Below, piece after piece: positions 45,544 to 56,719 of a DNA stretch of 64,000 nt (position 1 is the first letter of the stretch; the number at the start of each line of letters is the position of its first letter). The stretch spans positions 310,001 to 374,000 of the forward strand of contig JARWKL010000010.1 of the NCBI GenBank assembly GCA_029961685.1, given 5' to 3'. Origin of the DNA: Aristolochia californica. Lineage: Eukaryota > Streptophyta > Magnoliopsida > Piperales > Aristolochiaceae. The position numbers were made by a program, and so were the translations under genes. A model generated the notes under the pieces. The model searched no databases. It was not told the origin of the DNA and was given only the letters and a program-made list of their open reading frames with translations.

Positions 45544-48500
45544 TGCGGAATTTCACCAAAGAGCAACCTTAAACTATCAAATCCGAAGAGAGGAGAAAGA
45601 GAGAGCGGAGAGATTCAGAGAGAAGAAAAAAAGGAAAAACCAGAGGAAAGTGAGATAGCTGAAGAGTGCGGTGTGGAGCAGTGAGTACTGGGAGTGCTGC
45701 TGCATTCAAGTGGGGAAGATGGAGATGAGATCATGGCCATTCAGGGAAGAGAGAAAGATGAAAAAGCGGATGCCAAAAATAGACCTGAAAAATATCTAAA
45801 TTGGCGCGCGTCTCCCTATCGTCCCAGCTATTGTGAATTATAAAATGCCGGAATTACCCTTATCAAAATAGACAATACAATCTTTGTCCTTACTCCTTGA
45901 AATTCCATGTCGGCAAACGATACCAAAAACCGATACAGTACTTCATGTCGGCAAACGATACAAAAAACCTATACCGTCACCCAATAGGTGGGACCCATTT
46001 CCATTCCATAGCAATCTCAACCGTCGGATATGATCTCATTTGTAGATGTCTTAACTGCTCTTTTGTACTTTTGACTAGGCAAACTATTACCATTTTGCCA
46101 CTACCTTAAAATATTGTTGTCCGCACGTGGCAAAGCTTCACATTGCTACCCCTCTTAAAATGTACGTCAAAATACAGCTTTATCTTTGCTGAACCATTAA
46201 TTTCTCTTAATGTGGACCACACGTGCCAATTATTAATATTTTTATAATTATTATTTTCCTTTAATTTTTTTTATAGTAAATAAGCTTTGACATAATTTTT
46301 AAATATTCATTTATTTTATTCATTTATGTAAAAATAGCTGTTATTTGTGTCACCCACCATGGCCCCCTTAATTCTAATTATGCAAATAATACCAATCAAT
46401 AATTCTAAAAATTAATTTTAAAATAAGTAAATATGAATTAATATAATATCTCTCTGGGGCACTCTTAATGATTGGATAAACAGGCCTTAATAAGGAAGAA
46501 TGTCTTCATCAACTCTTGGTTTAGAATATCTAATTGAGATTCTTAAAAGGGAAGTAAGTCCTCGAAGTTTGGAAGAAGTCAGTATGGAGCAACCTAGCTA
46601 AAATTAATTTTAAAATAAAAATTCAAAAAATTAAACATAAATTAAAAAATGGATTACAAAAGGTATATTAGTAGGCGTGAAGTGTAACGGCCTATATAGA
46701 TTAACAAATTACATAAAATATTAACCGATGTAAGGTGTAACGACCATTACAAACTAACACAATGCTTCAAAATATTTAATATGTTTTTGGATTAAGATAC
46801 TTAACAGGGACACCTATTAGGTTTTTTTTTCTTTTTTTTTCTTGAAAAGAATGCCTTAATCAAATATTTGATGGGGAAGATGATGCTTAGGGTCACATGG
46901 GTTAGGTACATTTTCATTATCATACCCTTTTATATTAGGGGTGCCCCTCAAAATGTAATTCCTCACATAGGTTTTCTTGTTTTCTTCAAGAAATGATCAC
47001 TTCAAAGACAACCTTCAAATTGAAGCACATGACATGACCCAAAATGTGGTCTATTTAGTCAGGAGAATTGAAAAGGAAAAGGAGTGTACCAAGTGGGACT
47101 TTATGTTTAGGTTGTGTAATCAAATTGAGTCTTTAATTCTCTTATTAATGGGTATTGATTTGTAACCTTTTTAAGGACTAGTGGAGATCATTGAATTTGT
47201 AACCTTTTGAATTGACCCAATATGACTCTAAGCTAAATCTAACCATGTGCTTTTCATTTTGAGGGAGGGGTCAAGGGTCAGGGTTTTGTAATGGTAGCAT
47301 TTAAGTGCCTCTTGCCTATGTTTTTAAGTACATGCAATTTACTTAAATTGTCTTGACCTATTCCACCATTTTTTAATGGGGATTACCTAATTGAAATCTT
47401 GCAAGGATTAGCTTAGGGTGGCTAAGTAAAAAAAAAAAAGGAAAAGAAGAGAAAAAAAGTGTATCTAAACCACAGAAGAGTTCAAGCAATTGGGTAGGAT
47501 TTATGTGTTGTTAATTAGGTTTTACACTAATCACAAGGAAAGTTTTGTATTCATTTTTGTTCTACATAAGCGGTGTACTAATGTATTCTTAATGGTAGGA
47601 AGTTCTATCACAGGCTAAACGTACAAAGATACGATTATCGTATAATAGTATTTACCTTTTTATGTCCTAGTTGTTTTTAATAACTTGAATATAGGGATAA
47701 ATAACTCGAATATAAGGATGGCAAGAGGGCGAGTTACCTAACAATAGAAAATGTCACATATATGATAGTGATTAAAAACATTCAATAAGAGGTGATGGAT
47801 GTTGAAATGGATTGAGGAATGGAAATTGGTCAAGAGAATAAATGACAAGTGATTTGGATTGGGAAGAAAAGAACAAGCAAAAAACATTAAAAAATTGAAA
47901 TATTTAAATAGAGGTTTGTTCAAACAATTTGAGAAAGAATGCTTAGGGAGAAAAGCAAACACCAATAACTTACTTGAAGGTAGACACAATGACAAGTTAT
48001 GTCTACAAACTCTTACATAAAAAAGATTGCATGGGTTCACATAGAGTGGGATATAGGAAAGTCTAGAGCCTTTTATAAGTAAAGAAGCAACATGTGATGG
48101 AGACTTGGTTTTATAAGGGGAAGTAGTTGACAAGTAAAGGATAGAGCTTATGTGTTTTAAGGGGTTTAGGGGTCTTTGAAATATGATAAAATTAGTCTCA
48201 TGCCTAGGAATATTGGAAAGTACTCTACTATTCTTTCCTTTCTACCTTTCAAATATTGTTCTAATATTTTCATCCATTTCTCTTCGGTCATTTCAATTTT
48301 GTGGAGTCGGGAGTGGGAGGTTTCTCTTTACTTTGTTCATGGTTAGTGAATTAATAATTGTATTTTTCCTGATTAACATTTAAAAAAGGAGTAACTGTAA
48401 TAAAATTAAGAGAGATTATTCCCGCTTTATTGGGAGGGAATAAAAAAAAAAAATTAAGGGTAGAAGGAATTCACCTTACAAAAGTTTGACGTTTTTAAGA

Positions 48501-48676
48501 GTTCAAATTTTAAACAAATAATTAATAAATAAAAGGGTTCCTCAGCTCCCACATTGGACCATACCTAAATTTTGGCATAAGTTGATTTGGTTTTATGTCT
48601 TTAACTCTATGCAATTGTTGTCAAAGTTTTTGGGCTCGACAACTCTATTTCTTTTATGCAACTCTTCCATTATGTC
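45544..48676. other. Intergenic region with no gene seen
   Basis: Includes the promoter of the minus-strand gene, a short direct repeat (ATGTCGGCAAACGATAC at 45909 and 45946) and about 2.5 kb of AT-rich sequence. The minus-strand frame at 47738-48133 has no domain and biased composition. The region may contain decayed mobile DNA that I cannot classify. Confidence 0.5.
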
Positions 48677-48681
48677 ATTTA

Positions 48682-48978
48682 TGTCAGAGCTAGGTGGTTC
48701 CGGTCCACCTGGGTTAGGTACTTGGCTTTCTGCACTTAACAGACCGGCCTTTTGGGTTGTATTAGCTCGGAGTTTGACATGGTATCAGAGCTAGGCACTA
48801 CGTTCCCCGTTCGAATCCCGACGGAAGCGATAGGGAACGGGAATGGTGGTGTCAGAGCTAGGTGGTTTCAGTCCACCTGGGTTAGGTTCCGTCCACGCCT
48901 GGTCCATTTGGGTTGAGTACTTGGCTTTCCGCACTTAACAAATCGGTCTTTTGGGTTGTCTTGGCTAGGAATTTAACA
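48682..48978 (+). mobile_element. Complete TRIM (terminal-repeat retrotransposon in miniature)
   Basis: A 297-bp element. LTR1 48682-48779 and LTR2 48850-48978 both start TGTCAGAGCTAGGTGGTT and end TTTGACA or TTTAACA (TG...CA with inverted TGTCA/TGACA ends). LTR2 has about 30 bp more in the middle. A perfect primer-binding site TGGTATCAGAGC (48780-48791, initiator tRNA-Met) follows LTR1 directly. The 58-bp remainder of the internal part ends in a purine-rich tract (GGGAACGGGAATGGTGG) just before LTR2. A 5-bp target-site duplication ATTTA is present on both sides (48677-48681, 48979-48983). No coding capacity, so it must rely on another element's proteins. It is not the 5S-bearing Cassandra type as far as can be seen. 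Confidence 0.9.
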
Positions 48979-48983
48979 ATTTA

Positions 48984-50491
48984 CTATGGTTCTTATTATA
49001 TGTTTACACCCTATAGCAACATCAAATTTTGGTAACAAGGGAAGGCGATTCATTTTATCATGATTTATTTAGGATTAATCCTATATACTCTTCCAATATA
49101 AGATAAGTACATATTGTTATTCAAATTAATCCTATATACCATTATAAATTATTCTACAACAGTCACTACCCCTTCTACTAAATTTTTACCGATAAGTGGC
49201 TTCTCAAGAAGGGGGTAAATTAGACCTTGCAGTAGCTGCTTAGACCTTATCAATTAATGGAGATGTTTGCCCTTTCTTTCTTGTAGTTCAATTGTACTAC
49301 ATTGATCACAATATTTTTATTTTTTTTTAATTTTTAATTATTAATTTATATAGTTTTAAATATAAGTTAGAGTTCGCTCAAGTTTGAGCTCAAATTGGAT
49401 TAAAAATTTTGGACTCGAATTCGATTCTAATTTTAGATTTTAAATTAAATTCAAAGTATTCAAATCCAATCAAACTCAACCTGAAATTAAGAAAAAACGC
49501 CAAACTTCATATTTCTTATTATTAGAAGAGAGAAAGGCCAGTTGTTTTGGGCCATCACTCTCGGTCAGCCTTAAGATGAAAAAAACTAAAGAATCTCGCG
49601 GAGAGAGAATCGACGAAGAAATTGGCGTAGGCAATGATGCCATCAATGGACTCCTTTTCAGCCAACGTATAAATGCTGGGAAAAAGAGGCGCTGAGAAAA
49701 GCGGTGGATACCCTGCTTTTGAATCGAGAGCTCACGAGACATCGTTGGAAACATTAACTGTAAGCATACATTTGTCAGTTCCTCCACTAATTGTTCTGGA
49801 ACAGAAAGATGACGATCAGCTCGATTGAAAAGCGGCGTAAACAACCCAATCACTCTTATCTTCTCTCTGTTTGAAACGCCGATTGCCGCTTTTTACACTT
49901 ATCAAACCCATCGAAATCTCAGCTCTGGGTCACCCTTATCTGTAAATCCCAGTTTTTCAAATTCTCTTCTATGAGGTGTTCATCTCTTTAATAATTTCGA
50001 AAACGGATTAAGAAGAAATAACCATGAAAAGCCTGTAGAACTCTTTCTCTCGTCTGTTGTCAACGTTGCCATGGATGGTACTCGGATTTCTTCGGTGACC
50101 CTGAAATGCGTGAAAACCCATGTCTGTGTCTTGATTTTGCGCGAGCTTCAGGTTTCCGAATCCAGATTTTCGGTCTGTAAATCTTCTTGACAAATTTGTT
50201 CGGAACATGGAAAGTTCAGGACAGGAGATGACAAAACCATAACAGAAGTTATTCTCTTTGTTTCCTTTTCTACTTTCTTCGCTTTGTTTTAGAGTGAGGA
50301 TCCGATGGGAACCCAAATACCTTCTATGTGTTCGTTCCAAAGCCATGTCTCTAGCTTGGTATCTTCTTCTCAGGAAATTCAGTTTCCCCCCAGAAAAAAG
50401 CCTACTGATTCTGTTCGAATCCTTCTTCCTTTCTGTTAGTGCAGCTTCTGCATTTTGCTTCACGGGCTTCCCGAACCGTTGAAGCTCGAAT
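48984..50491. other. Intergenic region and probable 5' leader of the HT1-like gene
   Basis: AT-rich spacer to about 49470, then a more mixed-composition segment that probably includes promoter and 5' UTR of the kinase gene. Minus-strand frames here (49476-49853, 50008-50709) have no recognisable domain, and the second overlaps kinase coding sequence. Confidence 0.5.
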
Positions 50492-53213
50492 ATGGCATCC
50501 TGTTTATGGGTGTTGCGATTCAGGAGGAAGAAGACCTCTTCCCTTGCTCCACCTCCAGAAACCAAGAATTTGGATAGAATGAGGTGTAATAGCATGGAAT
50601 CGTGGTCCATGTTATTAGATTCAGAAAATTTGGAAAACTGGAAGCAAGACGAAGGTTCAGGATCAGAAGAATGGTTGGCAGATTTGTCCCAACTCTTTAT
50701 TGGAAACAAATTTGCTTCAGGCTCTCACAGTAGGATCTACAGAGGGATATATAAGCAAAGGGCGGTTGCTGTGAAGATGGTTCGCATTCCGGACAGGGAT
50801 GAGGAGACTCGATGTCTCCTTGAGAAGCAGTTCGTTTCGGAAGTCCAATTGCTTTCACGTCTTTATCATCCCAACATAGTTCAGGTAATCTTTTAGCTGG
50901 TTTTGCCTGAAAGAAGCGACCAATCAACAAATAAATCTACTTTAAATAATCCAGTTTTAAATTTCCTGTTGCATGTTTCTTTTTGAAACATCTGTTTGTT
51001 GACGATGACCTGTTCAACTTTCTAACATTGATAACTACCCGGTTGTTTGCTTTCAGAATTAAGATATTGATAGAATGAATTTTTTTTTTCTTTTTTATCT
51101 CAATTTTTTCTCCTATGATAATAACATTAGTCTCATGTCTCTGAGGTGGGTCTTACAAGTCTCACTGGAGTACCCCAACTCAATAACTAAATCTGCATCT
51201 CTGAAGGAGGCCTTTATGATTTTGTAGTTTTTAATAATAATTCTTTCTAATCTGCCATTCCTCTTCTAATGGGTACCAAGCGTTTGTGCAATTGTTTGGA
51301 CCATTTTGATGCCAATCCCTTAACGAACGGATTTCAACTCTAGTATCATTACTCATAAAAAGAAAAAGAGAAGGATCCGTACTTCTATCTCCAGGTTTGC
51401 TTCACAATAATTGAGCACCTCATTGATTATGTGGCTATGTTTACAGTTCATTGCAGCCTGCAGAAAACCACCTGTTTACTGTATCATCACAGAGTATATG
51501 TCCCAAGGGACCTTAAGAATGTATCTCCACAAGAAAGAGCCATACTCCCTCTCAACCGAAACAATTCTTCGTTTAGCCCTTGATATTTCTCGAGGAATGG
51601 AATATCTTCACTCCCAGGGAGTGATCCATCGGGATCTTAAATCTCAAAATTTATTATTGAATGATGAGATGCAAGTGAAAGTGGCTGATTTTGGCACTTC
51701 TTGTCTGGAGACACAGTGTCGAGCTTCCAAGGGTAATGCAGGAACTTATAGGTGGATGGCTCCTGAAATGATTAAGGAAAAGCCATGTACAAGAAAAGTT
51801 GATGTATACAGTTTTGGGATTGTTCTATGGGAACTCACCACAGCTTTGGTCCCATTTCAGGGCATGACTCCAGTGCAGGCTGCATATGCTGTTTCAGAGA
51901 AGGTAACAAGATAGCCCCTTCTTGATCTTGCATGATTCTTTGGGTTCCCTTATGAACCTTGGCATGTCACTAACATTTCAGCACTAATTTCTCATGTTGG
52001 CACATATATGGTGGTAATGGTGCCGGTTGGCTCTTTCACAATGTAATGAACTGCTCTTTTGTCTGACAAGAGAAATTTATTTGCTTGTGTCATCTTTGTA
52101 ACTGGTTGCAGAAACTTCCATTTGTCGTTACTTTAGAGCAATGAAAGAAATCTGTTACTCAATTAATTTCCAGTTTCATTCCTGATTTGGTGTCATGTTC
52201 ATCTTAACTTCTAAAAGTAAATTAGATCTGTAGTGGAGCTTATAATGGAAATAACAAAATTTGAACAGCTTGTTTTGAAATCTGGGACTACTGATTCTTG
52301 AAATCATGTGGCTGTAAGATGAAATTCTTTTGGGGGTGTCATTCCTTTCCATCAAACACCCATGCCCCAATAGCTTAGTTGTAGAGTTTTGTTTTCATAA
52401 TTCCGAGGTAACGCAAGGCATTGAATCTTTACTTCAGTCACTTTAGCTTTATATCCCCACCAGTATGCAGGACCTGTCTGGTGATTTTCTAGAAGGAAGA
52501 TCTATGGGAATCATGTGGCTGTATGATGAAATTCTTTTGGAGGTGTTATTCCATTCCATCAAACATCCATGTCCTGGTAGCCTAGTTGTAGAGTTTAGTT
52601 TTCTTCATTCTGAGGTAATGCAAGGTGTTGACTTTTCACTTTTGTCACTTTATCTTTATATCCCCTTCAGTATGCAGGACCTGTCTTGTGATTTCCTACA
52701 AGGAAGATGTATTGGAATTAAATTTTTATGATTGAGGCTTCTGAATCTGGCTGATGCAGATGACGATGATCCTTTTCTTTTTGTTCCATTCATCCATGTT
52801 TAACCAATTCACCAATGCTGTAGAGTGGCTTTTCTTTGTTACTCAATGTGATGACCATGACAATACATCCAGAGCTGATGATATATAACTGTCACTCTGG
52901 TCTGCCTGGAAGTGTATGAACATTGAAAACATTAAATCTGGTGTGTTTTTGTTTTCCTGTCCAGAATGCCCGCCCTCCACTTGCCGACAACTGCTCACCT
53001 GTTCTAGCAAGCCTCATAAAGCGCTGCTGGTCAGCAAAGCCGTCAAGGCGACCGGATTTCAGTTACATAGTTTCAGTATTGGAGAAATATGATCAAAATA
53101 TGAAGGACGGCCGTCCTCACCTATCTCATCCAGGGCTGAGCAGCCCGAATTTGCTCCTGGGAAGCTTCAAGAATTGTATGCCCCTGAATTCTTCTATAAC
53201 CGTTAAGGCCTGA
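50492..53213 (+). CDS. HT1: HT1-like Raf-type protein kinase (MAPKKK group C)
   Basis: Ser/Thr kinase closely similar to Arabidopsis HIGH LEAF TEMPERATURE 1, which controls CO2-dependent stomatal movement. Three exons, all phase 0: 50492-50884, 51447-51902, 52965-53213; 365 aa (HT1 is about 390). The N-terminal 65 residues include the conserved MESWSMLLDSEN box, then LSQLFIGNKFASGSHSRIYRG as the nucleotide loop region. Catalytic features: VAVK with Lys95, HRDLK with Asp194, DFG (212-214), APE (236-238) and the Raf-type GTYRWMAPE activation-segment end. The C-terminal tail is short and ends SSITVKA. The ATG at 50492 is used because it starts the conserved N-terminal region; no better upstream start was found. 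Intron 2 carries a tandem duplication with tRNA-like motifs. It could be a paralogue of HT1 rather than the orthologue. Confidence 0.88.
52303..52717 (+). repeat. 207-bp tandem duplication in HT1-like intron 2, with SINE-like motifs
   Basis: Unit 1 52303-52509, unit 2 52510 to about 52717, roughly 80% alike and sharing TATGCAGGACCTGTCT and ATCATGTGGCTGTA. Each unit contains TAGC(T/C)TAGTTGTAGAG, close to a tRNA A box with flank (TAGCTCAGTTGGTAGAG), and a weaker B-box-like GGCATTGAATC about 45 nt later in unit 1. This suggests a tRNA-derived SINE fragment duplicated with its flanks. The divergence indicates an old event. Confidence 0.55.
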
Positions 53214-55076
53214 TCTAAAACAAAGCAGGTGATGGGATCATCCTGTAGAGAATAAAGTGAGTAGGTTAGGAAATTGTAATTGTAAATATTCTGAAGAAAT
53301 CAAGCTTATGGTTGTAAGAGAAGCAACTCAATATTATTGTTTCATTCATGCAGTATAGGGAATAAATATATGTTTTCTATGAATCTTTCATGTATTTTCT
53401 GTTTTTCCTCTTCTAAGAAGAGATGAATTTTTGTTTACTGGTTTCCATGGAACCTCTTCCTTTTGTTCTAAAGCTGGATTTCAGTTCTGCAGTCGTAGGC
53501 AACAAGTATGATTAGTTAGTAGCCTTTAATTCAAAAAGTTGAATTAAAATAGAGACATCAAAGATAGAATAAGTTGTCACATTCATTAATGAAATTTTGT
53601 AAAGAAAAGTCTAAAAAGAGTCTGAATAAAGCTACTAATGAAAGCAAAGTAAAGCTTTGGATTTCCTTCCTCTCCTTTCACCTCCAATAAAGAGGAGAGC
53701 TAAATGGTTCTCTCTTTTGGTGGGTCAAGACTAAGACTCAAAGGACAAAGACATTAGAGACATAGAGGAGGCACACACACACACACACACAAGTCTCTGT
53801 GTATAAGATTTCTCAAGAACCCAATTCAAAACTAAGCTCAATTAGGTCAAAGACATATGGAGCCATCATATATGACAGCTTTGGTCCATTTGGGGCATAT
53901 AAATAAATATATTAGAAAGGGGTCTCTTCCTCTCTCTTCATAATTCATTCCATTCAAAGTTCAAAATCTACACCAAAGTCCAACTAATTTACCTATATTT
54001 GTCTCATCTCAAATTAACCTCTTGACCAACATTGGAGACCCTTGATAGTTTCAATCTTGGATTTCTTCACTAAATAATTGTTTAAGAAAAAAAAATATAC
54101 TAGTCATACTCGTTACCCAAAATTCCAATGGATCAATCCCCTTTGATCAGTCACCTTGTCATCTTCTTCTCTCTGGAAAATTACCAGTGATTCCAATGTG
54201 GAGATTTTGCTTTTGTTTTTTAGTTCTCTCCAGTTCACCGCAGAAAAGAAGAAAGAGAATAGATGCCGTTGGGGGCAAAAGGCAAAAGCGCCCGCTTTAA
54301 TGCATTGCCACCTTCGCTTTGCTTTAATCGACTCGACTTTTGCCGACGTCCCCGCATGAGACAACCCCTCCGTCCACTGAACCTGATAATTGATAAATGT
54401 CTTTGATGTTCGTGAACGAAACACTGATTGAAGTGATTTCAATCGATATTCAGAACATGGGTCGTGGGAATTTGTTCTGGTTATAGAGTTTTTTTCCTGC
54501 TTAATCTGGATCTTCACTGTTGAGTAGTGAAACATTTTGAGAGCAGAGAGATGTTGATATGCAATCAAATAGACGACATAGGTCGTGGGAATTTCTTCAA
54601 TCTTGAGCATTTTTGCCTGGTTACTCTGGGTGTTCTTCAACGAAGAATTTCCAAAGAACATTAAAACAGTCTGGTAAGCGATTTTTCTCAGCTGAATCGG
54701 ATCTCTCCGATGAAGAACTGTGGCATCTCTGAGCAGAAACGTTAATTTAAAACCGAAATCCATAACGTGGATGTTCTTTTATGAAAAACTTGGTAAGAAC
54801 TTAGTCTTGTAGCGAGTCTTCCTCCTCGATTTGTGTCTTCTCCGATACAGAACTTGCAGAGAAGTTACACTCTAAAGAACAGTCCAGAAATGGAAGAAGG
54901 AAGATGAGGAAAAAACAACCTGTATGGATTCAAACCTGTAAAACAGTTCCCTCGACACGGCGATTTGCTAACTCAAAAAGGGAAAGGAAAAGAAGCAAAT
55001 ATTTTTTACAGAGAAAGAAGGAAATAAAAAAAATCAGAAAAGCCAAAACTCTAGTTGATCATCTTCGTTTATCCTT
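53214..55076. other. Intergenic region, HT1-like to small conserved gene
   Basis: HT1-like 3' UTR, a (CA)n run at 53772-53791, then the 3' flank of the minus-strand gene. The 216-residue minus-strand frame at 54113-54763 has no domain and looks accidental. About 54455-54880 shows poorly conserved repeated phrases (GGTCGTGGGAATTT.TTC at 54463 and 54583; CTCCGATGAAGAACT and CTCCGATACAGAACT later). Confidence 0.45.
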
Positions 55077-55550
55077 TCACGAAGACCAAACTCCCCAGAA
55101 TCTCTCCCCGATAAAACTCACCAGCTTCCTGACAGCCCCCACCTCACCTTCCTCGCACGCCCTTTTCTCAGCATCTTCCGGCTCCCCCACCTCACAGCTA
55201 CCCGGTTGCTCCGCCGCTTCTCTCCCCGGCACGCCTTTATTCTCCAACGCTTCCAGAATCTCATGAATCACCTGACGATTCGGTGACGAGTCCCACCTCA
55301 CCCAGTAGCTCTTGTAACACCGAAAGCAGTTGCAGCAAAACAGAGGCGGGTGTTCCTTCTTACCGCTGCTCTTCTGCTTGCTATTCCCAGAGCCGGATAT
55401 GAGGTAAGCCAACACCTCTCGGTCTTCCGGCAGAAGGGCAGCTGCCAGAGCTATAATCGCCGCTGGCAGAGTACCCAAAAGGGCGAGATAATCAGTTTGA
55501 TTGTTCTGCGGGGACGGGTGGATTTTGCCTTTCCTGCACAGCTTCTTCAT
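55077..55550 (-). CDS. Small conserved plant protein of unknown function (At1g24270/At1g62422-like)
   Basis: Intronless, 157 aa. Start MKKLCRKGKIHPSP, then a hydrophobic Ala/Leu-rich stretch (LLGTLPAAIIALAAALLPEDREVLAYLIS, described here by its ends), a Ser/Lys spacer, then the family's signature PLFCCNCFRCYKSYWVRWD followed by SSPNR and HEILEALE. The Cys cluster (C-C-N-C-F-R-C-Y) could bind a metal, but that is inference. An acidic variable segment precedes the conserved C-terminal VRKLVSFIGERFWGVWSS. I recognise the family from several Arabidopsis proteins of similar size, none with an established function that I know of. No membrane helix is certain: the Ala-rich segment is long enough but is followed by the charged PEDRE. 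CDS ends with a normal stop at 55077. Confidence 0.8.
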   Translation of the reverse strand: MKKLCRKGKIHPSPQNNQTDYLALLGTLPAAIIALAAALLPEDREVLAYLISGSGNSKQKSSGKKEHPPLFCCNCFRCYKSYWVRWDSSPNRQVIHEILEALENKGVPGREAAEQPGSCEVGEPEDAEKRACEEGEVGAVRKLVSFIGERFWGVWSS

Positions 55551-56719
55551 CGTTTTCTACCCTTTTTTGCAAATTGCTTCTCCTTCTTCTTCTTCTTCTT
55601 CTGCTGCTGCTGCTGCTTCGGCTCGTGACAATTCACTTTCAGGGTTCTGCTCCGAGACAACGGAGGGTTTAGGGACCTTCGATTAGGATTGTCATTCGGG
55701 GTATATAAAGCTGAGAGAGGCGATTCTTTCCGAGTTTCTGACGCAGCTTTGAAGGAATCCTCGGGGCGTGTAGACTAGGAACTTTGGGAGAGAAGAGAGA
55801 CCGAGAACTGTGAGTCTGTGACCCGAAATGTGACGTGACAAATTATGTAATATAGACCAAAAAGTTGTATATATTAGAAGCCTCTAGTTAGCATGAACGG
55901 TTGTCCCACCTTGTACGGATTGGACCCACTTAAATGTTTAATACGTCATTAAAAATTTAGAAATTTTAATTAAAATTTTCACATGAGGAAATAATATTGT
56001 ATTGCTTTATCGTATATTATTTTTTAACACATTATAAAAAATAAAATTTATTAATAGTATATTTTAATAAATTTTCTAAAGTAAACTATCATTAAAGAGT
56101 AATTTTCATTCAACTCAAATTTTCAATTATAATATTTAGGCTTTAATATTAATAAAACTATTTGATGGTATTAAAAAAATTTCAATTTTTTGCCTTTCCA
56201 ATGATAAATTAATGTATTTAAAGTACAAACAATTTTTTTTCTAAAAATTGATCATTTATTTAAAAAAAACAGGTCGGTTTTAAGCTCTAACAAGCTTTGT
56301 CAACTGTTCCTAAAGAACTTAAAAGATTAAAAAAAATTCTAATAAAATTTTAAATTTTATTATATTTCTCAAAAATTCTAAGTTCAGCTTTTTATTTATA
56401 AATTTTAATTCTGATTTTTTTATTACTCATATTAGTCCAAAAATTATGGATATGTGATATGATTTGTGTAACCCTATCTTCTTTTTCTCTATTTTGTCAC
56501 TTTAAAATAATTAAATTATTTTTTTATAAGGTATTATATTTATAATTAATTTTAATAAATGTATAGGTTCTTTTCATAATACAAGTATTTACTAAATTAA
56601 TATAATTAAATACCATATTTTGGGTAAGCTAATTATCATAATAGCTTTAATAAAAGCCTATGAAACTTGAAACTTCCATTTGAAATAATCATTAAACATT
56701 TATTAAAAATCCCAATTTC
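55551..56719. other. Promoter of the small conserved gene and AT-rich spacer
   Basis: Holds a (TTC)n(TGC)n trinucleotide run at 55583-55617 in the probable 5' leader of the minus-strand gene, then strongly AT-rich DNA from 55930. No gene seen. Confidence 0.55.

Noticed and set aside
47738..48133. 131-codon minus-strand frame in the 45.5-48.7 kb gap
   Set aside because: Phe/His/Asn/Ser-rich reading of AT-rich DNA, with no domain and no splice context.
48780..48830. Possible tRNA gene (B-box-like GTTCGAATCC after TGGTATCAGAGC)
   Set aside because: TGGTATCAGAGC is the retrotransposon primer-binding site. There is no A box at the right distance and no cloverleaf.
50008..50709. 233-codon minus-strand frame opposite the HT1-like leader and exon 1
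   Set aside because: It overlaps conserved kinase coding sequence on the other strand, has no domain, and its composition follows from the antisense of Ser/Lys-rich coding DNA.
54113..54763. 216-codon minus-strand frame downstream of the small conserved gene
   Set aside because: No domain or plausible homologue, and it lies in 3' flanking DNA with repeated non-coding phrases.
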